A program made the position numbers and the translations under genes. The notes under the pieces were generated by a model that was not told the origin of the DNA, ran no database searches, and saw nothing but the letters and a program-made list of their open reading frames with translations. From Amanita rubescens (lineage: Eukaryota > Basidiomycota > Agaricomycetes > Agaricales > Amanitaceae), in contig WION01000057.1 in the NCBI GenBank assembly GCA_015039365.1, forward strand, positions 124,001 through 188,000: a DNA stretch of 64,000 bases. The letters are read 5' to 3'. This document shows, piece by piece, positions 57,186 through 64,000 of the stretch. How positions within the stretch are numbered: the stretch's first letter is position 1; each line of letters begins with the position of its first letter.

Positions 57186-57636
57186 TGTTACGAACTCGTT
57201 AATCTCAACTTAAGTTGCAGCAACAACTCTAGTCACGATTACAAGTCTTAAGTCAAACGTTAAGATTATAAGTTCAATTCCAAGTCAAGACGTTGACTTA
57301 GAATCTGAGGACGATTGTGGTAGATGAGTTAAGAGTAAGGTTATATTGCCAGATGACAATAAACAGCTAAGTCGAACTTAGGGTTCGACTCTAGAATACA
57401 TGTGGTACTTATACTAGCAAGTACAATGAGACGTACTAATTAATGTACAAAGGTAAGTACGAAAGTATGTATAAGGACGGCGTCATATGTGGAACAAGGA
57501 ATGGTATAAGAAAGTAAACGAGCTTGTCCGTATGAATCGAGCATAAGGGGGACGACGAGTAAGGTAGGCATAAAGAAATAAACATGTCCGACGTATCATG
57601 TAAGCATAATGCGGGAGTCTGTACCGTGTTGTAACA
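57186..57636 (-). mobile_element. Ty3/gypsy 3' LTR, 451 bp (minus strand)
   Basis: Plus strand TGTTACGAACTCG ... CCGTGTTGTAACA, with perfect TGTTAC/GTAACA terminal inverted repeats. On the minus strand it follows the polypurine tract GTAGGGGAGAGCTAG (57637-57651), as expected for a 3' LTR. The outer flank GTACT (57181-57185) would be the target duplication; its partner lies beyond the window. The copy at the other end of the element is not in the window. Confidence 0.82.
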
Positions 57637-57676
57637 CTAGCTCTCCCCTACGTTGTTGACCGCAACAACAAAACGT

Positions 57677-59410
57677 TCAGGTGTTCATGTTGTGCATGGC
57701 ATCGTCGTCGTGCTGATAGCCGTAGTCGCCATAAAGGCCGCAGGCGTCGTCATCGGCTCCGTCGCATTGTCGTCCATTGACACATGCCTGACACTGTGAC
57801 GCGTGGTGTGCCTTCTTCTTTCCCTTCTTCTTCGGCTGATGAGGGCGGCGGCTAGTGGAAGCGGGGGTATTGGCGGTATCTGCGGCAGCTCGAGAACGTC
57901 CTTTCTTCTTAGTGGAAGGACCGGGCGTCGGATCGTGTCGGCGTGTGGGAGCGCGTGTAGATAGAGTAGACACAGGAGGAATTGTAGTAGCGAGATGGTG
58001 ATCCTCAGAGGCATGTTTACCTCGGCAGTGAATGCAGCGGTTGTAGCGGTGGGGACGTTGGTTGGTGGCATTAGTCATACTACGGGTCGTAGGTCGTCGA
58101 GGAGGCGAAGTGTCGTTTCGTCGAGTAGTGGGGACAGGAATATTCCAGACTCCGTGGCGAATAACGGTGGTGGTTGGGGGTGATGCGGATCGAGGAGGAG
58201 GAGGAGCCTTCTTATCTCGTTTCGGTTCTTCCTCAATGAGATCGCCTGTTGTACGGATTCGGTGATGAAGATCGAGATCGCTGATCGCATTATTGATCTG
58301 CGCAATGTGGTCGCTAGTGAGTTGATGCAGGGGAACTCCGTCTGCGAATTCGGCTGTGGTCCATTCCGTGTCTCCTTGGATACTGGACAAGAGATCTCGG
58401 ATCTTTCTGGTGAGGCACCAGATTTCTCTTGATTTGCGATCTGTCTCCATAATGCATCTAGTTGCTCGGTGTCGGTCGGGTGTAGCTTTGGTAGCGCGAA
58501 ACCAATGGTTGACAGCGATGCGGTTATTCTGGTCGTGAGGCTGTATTTTTAGTCCAAACCTTTGATCGTCGATGCTTTCTATAGCAAGGATGATATAGCG
58601 CTCGACGTCAGCTGTGAGAAGTCGTCGTAATAGATCTATCGCCAGTTGATCTAGGTTTCCTCCTTTCGGATGAACGTCTTCCCAGTATAGTGACGTAACG
58701 TTTACAAAGGTTTCGATTAAATCGGCACAATGATAGTTGTACTGATCTCGGGCTTGACCGGCAAGGGTAGTGGCGGTTCGGAAATCCATGAGGAGTCGCC
58801 AGACTCGAGCTATCCTTTCTTGGTCAAAAACGTCGACCTGTAGTCTAGCAGTGTTACAGATCAGAGTGACGCGGTCTCTAACCTTGGTGTAAGTAGTAAT
58901 TCCGTGATAACTGAGATAGAGATCGGGGGTGGTTCGTATGATGGAGCCAGCCATATCGCGGTTAGTCCCATCTGTACCGTGACTCTGGTCGTTGCCTCGA
59001 ATAAATTCGTTATGAGATTGAGTCGAAGCGTGACCGGCAAGTGCTGTCTCTCTATGTAAGGTAACGCTAATGTCTTCAGCGTTTCTAGGTGGGATCGGTC
59101 GGCTAGTGCGATCTTCCGTAATTCGTCTAGGTACAGCCAGAGTTTCTGATGTTCCGTGGTGGGTTTCCTGGGTCTCGGTGGGAGTGATCGGGATCGTTTG
59201 CGATGAGGTCTGATCGGGAGATCCATGGGGAACATCAACGAAGTCGTTCGGGTCAGCGTCTTCTTCGTCGGTGTCGGTGGTATGTAGAACGAGTCGAGGT
59301 CGGTGGGGTTCGACGGAAGTGGTGAATCGGGTGTCGGTGGTCTCTCCAGCATAAAATTCAGACCAGGGGAAGTGCTGAACGGCGTCGGTCGTGTCGTTTC
59401 CATTCTGCAT
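57677..59410 (-). CDS. Extra ORF downstream of gypsy pol, 577 aa, unknown
   Basis: Intact frame starting 25 nt after the pol stop (59436-59438) and ending just before the polypurine tract, same strand as pol. N-terminal 150 residues are acidic, Thr/Pro-rich and probably disordered (TDTDEEDADPNDFVDVPHGS). The middle part (about 190-380) is helical, for example RLQVDVFDQERIARVWRLLM and DLLRRLLTADVERYIILAIE. A C-terminal Cys/His cluster CIHCRGKHASEDHH is at 459-472, followed by Lys-rich KKKGKKK and a second cluster CQAC-x5-C-x7-C at 541-557. This looks like a structural, nucleic-acid-binding protein, so it could be a relocated gag-like or accessory protein. Its position after pol is unusual for Ty3/gypsy. 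Confidence 0.7.
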   Translation of the reverse strand: MQNGNDTTDAVQHFPWSEFYAGETTDTRFTTSVEPHRPRLVLHTTDTDEEDADPNDFVDVPHGSPDQTSSQTIPITPTETQETHHGTSETLAVPRRITEDRTSRPIPPRNAEDISVTLHRETALAGHASTQSHNEFIRGNDQSHGTDGTNRDMAGSIIRTTPDLYLSYHGITTYTKVRDRVTLICNTARLQVDVFDQERIARVWRLLMDFRTATTLAGQARDQYNYHCADLIETFVNVTSLYWEDVHPKGGNLDQLAIDLLRRLLTADVERYIILAIESIDDQRFGLKIQPHDQNNRIAVNHWFRATKATPDRHRATRCIMETDRKSREIWCLTRKIRDLLSSIQGDTEWTTAEFADGVPLHQLTSDHIAQINNAISDLDLHHRIRTTGDLIEEEPKRDKKAPPPPRSASPPTTTVIRHGVWNIPVPTTRRNDTSPPRRPTTRSMTNATNQRPHRYNRCIHCRGKHASEDHHLATTIPPVSTLSTRAPTRRHDPTPGPSTKKKGRSRAAADTANTPASTSRRPHQPKKKGKKKAHHASQCQACVNGRQCDGADDDACGLYGDYGYQHDDDAMHNMNT

Positions 59411-59435
59411 AGTAACTTGGTATGTGAATGATATT

Positions 59436-59689
59436 TCAGAGTTTCCTTCGTCTTTTATATTCTAGAAGGAGGTCTTCCATATGCGTTAAGTTATTTTCTG
59501 GTTCCCATGTGTTTTCGCTGGTGTCATAGCCTTTCCACTTTACAAGAAATTGTAATTTCCCTCTAAACTTGCGATGTGCAAGCAGTGCTTCTACTTCGTA
59601 TTCTTGTTCTCCTTCGATCAGATCGGGAGGGGGCCTTGTTTCCGTTGTTCCATGAAAGGAAGTTTCTTTGAACGGCGTTAGTAAGGCGG
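59436..59689 (-). pseudogene. Chromodomain at the end of gypsy pol (separated from integrase by a LARD)
   Basis: Minus-strand frame from 59689: LLTPFKETSFHGTTETRPPP, then EGEQEYEVEALLAHRKFRGK and FLVKWKGYDTSENTWEPENN, ending LEYKRRRKL at the stop 59436-59438. FLVKWKGYxxxxxTWEPxxNL is the chromodomain signature of chromoviruses, which tethers the integrase to chromatin marks. It belongs directly after VFHA of the integrase at 61835; the LARD at 59690-61831 separates them. Excision with one GCGG restores VFHAALLTPF in frame. Confidence 0.92.
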
Positions 59690-61831
59690 TGTAACGTGTC
59701 GATTCCGGCTATGCTGGAACCGACACTGAAACCCTCTGAAACCCTCACCGCACCTTCGGCTCGAACCCTTGACCTCGGAGCCACGTTCCGAAGCTCCGAG
59801 ACTCGGTATCGGATACGTTTCGGACCGTATTACGCACGTAGCACACGAGGCATGTAGTTTATATACCCCGTCGTAGTTAGTTTTATACAGTTTACTTTCC
59901 CCTCACTTCGCATCTAAGTTCCTGAGCCCCGAGAGTGTGACCGAAGTTGGGCGAGCACCTTTCGGTGCTGCCAAACTCGCTCGGCAAACACCGAGCCTCG
60001 GAGATTGCACCCAACGCAACCTCTGTTTTGTTGTTTCAACTGGAGCCCACCGCTCGGTCCAATTCCGGTTGCACTCACGCTCATTCACACTTGCGCACAG
60101 CCCCGGAGGCTTTCACTCTTTTGGACGGCCCCATCTGCTTACTTCCGGCTCTCATACGTCTGTTGGTTACTGCCAAACGCGCTCACTATGCATCACAGCC
60201 TGCCGAGCATGCCGCACGACGACTACTACAGCCTGCCAACCCTTATCGGATCCCATCGCAGCCCATCCGCACGGACCGCCGTGCAGCACGTGTCCGCCTC
60301 ATGCACCACCTCTGCCTTGCACCCCATCGCCCGATTTCTACAGCCTGACGCAGCCCCATCCGAGCCCATCAGCCACCGTTGCACCTTATCGGATCACATC
60401 TGGCCTCATCGGTTGCCATCGCGCCCATCGTGCCCACTCCGCCTCGCAGCATACACTCACCTCATGTATCAGACTTCCGGACCACAGATGCCAGCCATTA
60501 TTCCACCCAGCTCGACCCTTCATTAACCCACTGCGCTCCTTCCCTTCAGCAACACGTGTAGACCACGCTGCACCCTCCCTTCCCCTCGTTTCACACTTGC
60601 AATCGCCACAGCCGTCCACCGCCACGTCCCATGCCCTCCGGACGCTGCCAGCACCTCGGCACGTACCACCGTCTCTCTGCTGACGCACGCGAGTCAAGAG
60701 TCTTTTTTTTTTAGCGATTTTTTTTCTTTTCTTCGCAGGATAGGCATACGGTGAAGCCGTATCTGTCACTACAGCGCATGTTCACTAACCTCGGACCCCT
60801 CGGCTACCCCTCTTCACGACCGGCACCACCACAGCTCAATCCGCACCCCGACAAGCAACTGAAGCCCGCTCGGAGTGTGGGGGAAGTTGGGATGACTCTA
60901 GGATACGGATATCAGTACGCACACCGCAGGAATCATACAGGAACCCTTACCCCGAACCGAATTTAGCATTTTGACGAAGCACGCCAAGGTACACTCCCCA
61001 CCGAGCGGGGGTGGCCTACTCTTTCAATTTCTACGAGACACTTCACACCGAGCGGGAGTGGCCTCCATTTTAGCATTTTCACCTTCGAACAGACACTCCA
61101 CACCGAGCGGGGGTGGCCTACATTTCTGGATCTCTCATACTGCCGACGATGACTACCGCAACTGCACCTGCTACTCCACAACCTTAACGCACCCTTCCCC
61201 TACATTCCGACAGTCACCGCATCACGCCGACCAATCCTGCCATCAGACCCCGAGCCCTCCGAGCCATACCGCCACTGCTGACTCCTCCTTATTCGCGACT
61301 ACCTATGCACAGCCGGATCGGGCCCTACCGACACTTGTCTACACTGCCGCCAACTCCCACTGCTCTACCGACACTACGCCTTGCATCCGACATCTTTTCC
61401 CTCACCTCCGACATTCAATCTCGTTCACCACCGACGCGACGGAGGTTGATGAGGACGTCAACATTCAAAACTCCCCAGCGGGTGTAACGTGTCGATTCCG
61501 GCTATGCTGGAACCGACACTGAAACCCTCTGAAACCCTCACCGCACCTTCGGCTCGAACCCTTGACCTCGGAGCCACGTTCCGAAGCTCCGAGACTCGGT
61601 ATCGGATACGTTTCGGACCGTATTACGCACGTAGCACACGAGGCATGTAGTTTATATACCCCGTCGTAGTTAGTTTTATACAGTTTACTTTCCCCTCACT
61701 TCGCATCTAAGTTCCTGAGCCCCGAGAGTGTGACCGAAGTTGGGCGAGCACCTTTCGGTGCTGCCGAACTCGCTCGGCAAACACCGAGCCTCGGAGATTG
61801 CACCCAACGCAACCTCCGTTTCGTTGTTTCA
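59690..61831 (+). mobile_element. Non-coding LTR element (LARD), TGTAACG family, 2,142 bp
   Basis: LTRs 59690-60038 and 61483-61831, both 349 bp with very few differences (for example CTCTGTTTTGTTG versus CTCCGTTTCGTTG). Perfect 4-bp duplication GCGG at 59686-59689 and 61832-61835. Primer-binding site TGGAGCCCACCGCTCGG starts two bases after the 5' LTR, as in the elements at 28806 and 32335. Near 61000-61120 is a triple repeat of CACACCGAGCGGG(G/A)GTGGCC. Interior frames (59937-60683 and others) are low-complexity Ser/Pro/His and lack retroviral domains. Inserted between integrase and chromodomain of the gypsy element. Confidence 0.94.
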
Positions 61832-64000
61832 GCGGCGTGGAATACGTTATGAATTTTCCATTGTCTTGGTAGCGTGAGACGATATGTCACTGGTCCTAAG
61901 ACTTCTTTAATGGAAAAGGGACCTTCTCGTTTAGGTGCGAGCTTTCTGCTCTGATAAGGAATCTTCAGGTTCCTAGACTCTAACCATACTTTGTCATTGA
62001 CTTTGAACGGTTTAGTCTTTCTCGTTGTTCTCTCCATCATCTTAGCTCGTGCTAGATCATGTGCGGCGAGTGCTTCTTCTCGTGCGCGGAACAAGGAGTT
62101 GATGCGGTTATCAGCGGTTGGTGTATTTGTCTTATCTGAGACAAGGGGAAGTGCAACCGGGGATGTTCCATACATCAATTGAAAGGGCGATTGTTTCAAT
62201 GCTTCATGAGTGCGTGAATTATGCACGAATTGTGCTATTGGTATCATCTTGTTCCAAGTATCTGGTTCATAGGCACAGAATATTCGGAGATAAGCTTCTA
62301 ATTCGGCATTATATCACTCCATTTGTCCATCAGTCTGCGGATGGAAGGCGGTACTCATTTTGTGTTTGATCTTTAATGAGTCCATTATGCCGTTAAAGAC
62401 ATGTGATGCGAACTGTGGTCCTCGATCGGAGATCATGATGTCGGGTAAACCGAAGTTTTTGAATACATTCCGAATGTAGAGGTCGGCGGTTTCGTCGGCG
62501 GTGATGGTTTTATTACAAGGCATGAGAATTACTCCCTTTGTAAGTCCTTGATCGACCACGATAAAGATAGAATCAAAACCGTTACTTGTGGGCAAATCGG
62601 TTATGAAATCCATAGTTATTTGTTGAAAAGGTCGGTGTGCGTGAGACTTGATTGGCATCAGAGGTGCGGCAGTAGGGTGTGTATTTGATTTCATTTGTTG
62701 ACATGCCGTGCATCCGTCAATGAACTGTTTAACCATTTTAGACATTAATGGCCACCAGTAATATTCCTTTAATAAGGCGAGTGTTTTGAAGAAACCGGGG
62801 TGTCCGCTTGTTGGTGATTCATGAAAATCTCTAATAATATCTCGGCGAAGATCGGTGTCAGGGGGAATAAAGGATTTCCCTTTGTACAGGATTAATTCAT
62901 CGTCAAGGGTCCAATCAGAAAGGGCAGTGCGTAAAGGTGGTGTTCCTTTTTCTTTTAGACATTTCTTGATTGATTGAGCAAAGTCGTCTTTGACAGTTAT
63001 TTCTATTGCTCTGTCACGGAGATCTTCGGCGATTGTGCGAACAAAGAGTTCTTTTGGGAGCATCGTTATTAACTCTTCTGGTTCGTCTTTTGTCATATGA
63101 TCGGGTCGGCGGGATAAGGCGTCCGCTATTATTAATTTCGCTCCAGGGATGTGGGTTAATTTAATATTAAATTGAGACAAGTCATTCCACCATCATGCTT
63201 GGCGGTTCGTAAGACGTTGTGGTTCTCGATAGTAGAGTAGATTCTTGTGGTCGCAATGAATAATGACAGGGTGTTCTGCTCCTTCAAGCAGATATCTCCA
63301 TTCGTTGTAAAGAGCGTAGTAAATGGCGAATAACTCTCGGTCGTAGATTTGCCATCGTGTTTCAGTCGGTGTTAAAGCGTGGGATAGGTATCCGCATGGG
63401 TGTAAGTCGCCATTGTCATCTTTCTGCATTAGAACTGCTCCGATAGCGCGGTCTGATGCATCCGTTTGTAGAATAAAGGGTTTGTTAACATCGGGCATCA
63501 TTAAGACAGGTGCGGATGTGAAGCGTTCTTTTAATAGATCAAATGCGACTTGGCATTCTGCGGTCCATGTCCATAATTTGTTTTTCTTTGTTAGGTCATG
63601 CAGGGGTCGTGCGAGGTGGGCGAATCCGAAAATAAACCTTCGATAGTAATTTCCGAATCCTAAGAAGGATCTAACTTGTTTAACGGTAGAAGGGGTTGGC
63701 CAGTCCCTGATTCCGGCAAGTTTGATCGGGTCCATTTTTATTGTATTTTTGGATATAACGGTGCCTAGAAAATCAACTTCTTTGGCAGCGAATTTACACT
63801 TTTCAAGCTTGAGGTAAAGATCGTGTTTCTGTAATCGTTCAAGTACTTGTTTTGTTCGAATCTCGAGTTCTTCTTTAGTGCGCGCGTGTATTAGCATGTC
63901 ATCCATGTAGATGACGAGCCATCCTTTTTCTGTAAAATCCCTGAAATAATCATCCATCATAGCTTGAAACGTTGCTGGTGAATTTCGTAATCCAAAGAAC
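61832..64000 (-). pseudogene. Ty3/gypsy (chromovirus) pol: reverse transcriptase, RNase H, integrase
   Basis: Minus strand, entering from beyond the window. RT palm and connection: WLVIYMDDMLIHARTKEELE (catalytic YMDD), LYLKLEKCKFAAKEVDFLGT, VRSFLGFGNYYRRFIFGFAH. RNase H: PFILQTDASDRAIGAVLMQK, YDRELFAIYYALYNEWRYLL, VIIHCDHKNLLYYREPQRLT. Integrase: zinc motif H..H..C..C around GHPGFFKTLALLKEYYWWPL and IDGCTACQQMKSN; catalytic D in ITMDFITDLP, D in DIMISDRGPQFASHVFNGIM, and E shortly after HPQTDGQ; C-terminal GPFSIKEVLGPVTYRLTLPR and KIHNVFHA. Two in-frame TGA codons (63193-63195, 62314-62316) stand where chromoviruses usually have Arg. Inactive as it stands. Confidence 0.92.

Noticed and set aside
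58861..59403. A 180-codon minus-strand frame overlapping the extra gypsy ORF
   Set aside because: It is out of phase and wholly inside the 577-codon frame, which extends further and has cysteine motifs; considered a shadow.
61000..61125. Triple CACACCGAGCGGGGGTGGCC repeat as a regulatory operator
   Set aside because: It lies in the non-coding interior of a LARD and there is no evidence of binding or of a promoter.

Overview
The window looks like nuclear DNA of a basidiomycete fungus, most likely a mushroom-forming Agaricomycete with a large, transposon-bloated genome. Reasons: a FunK1-type kinase remnant, a Tnp2-type (CACTA) transposase with short fungal introns, PIF/Harbinger, hAT, pogo and Tc1 transposases, a chromodomain Ty3/gypsy element, Ty1/copia elements, and introns of 44-60 nt. 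I see no housekeeping gene, rRNA, tRNA or CRISPR array. Almost everything recognisable is a mobile element, usually nested and decayed.

Layout. 1-6.3 kb: FunK1 remnant cut by a transposon end, then mostly featureless sequence. 6.3-10.2 kb: remnant of a multi-copy basidiomycete gene, split by a solo copia LTR that itself carries a near-intact Tc1/mariner. 10.2-17.5 kb: copia remnants with the same 377-bp LTR, a pogo transposase and unidentified coding debris. 17.5-25.7 kb: MULE-like ends, a minisatellite, two hAT-type non-autonomous elements and a Harbinger remnant. 25.9-31.5 kb: start of a copia element with unusual leader ORFs, interrupted by a non-coding LTR element. 31.5-42.7 kb: one hAT transposon (minus strand) holding a solo LTR, a LARD (which holds a MULE-like element) and two small hAT elements. 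42.7-47.7 kb: MULE-like end, Tnp2 transposase, truncated copia. 47.7-57.2 kb: a hairpin-dense region with a very long plus-strand ORF, split by a MULE-like element. 57.2-64 kb: a minus-strand Ty3/gypsy element with an extra ORF after pol and a LARD inserted just before its chromodomain.

Most unusual region (47.7-57.2 kb). Short perfect inverted repeats of 16-26 nt occur every few tens of bases for about 7 kb (excluding the MULE insert). The plus strand has an open frame of about 1,650 codons, which becomes continuous when the MULE-like insert and one 9-bp target duplication are removed. The minus strand carries at least 17 intron-like blocks of 44-57 nt (GTRAGN-type donor, TTGAC/CTGAC-type branch site, AG), whose acceptor AG usually lies in the loop of a hairpin. 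The stems differ in sequence from copy to copy but stay complementary. I cannot decide from sequence alone which strand is the gene.

Two integration signatures stand out. Non-coding TIR elements share CTTTACMCTCCCCC ends and make 9-bp duplications (MULE-like). A family of TGTAAC-type LTR elements makes 4-bp duplications of the form NCGN.
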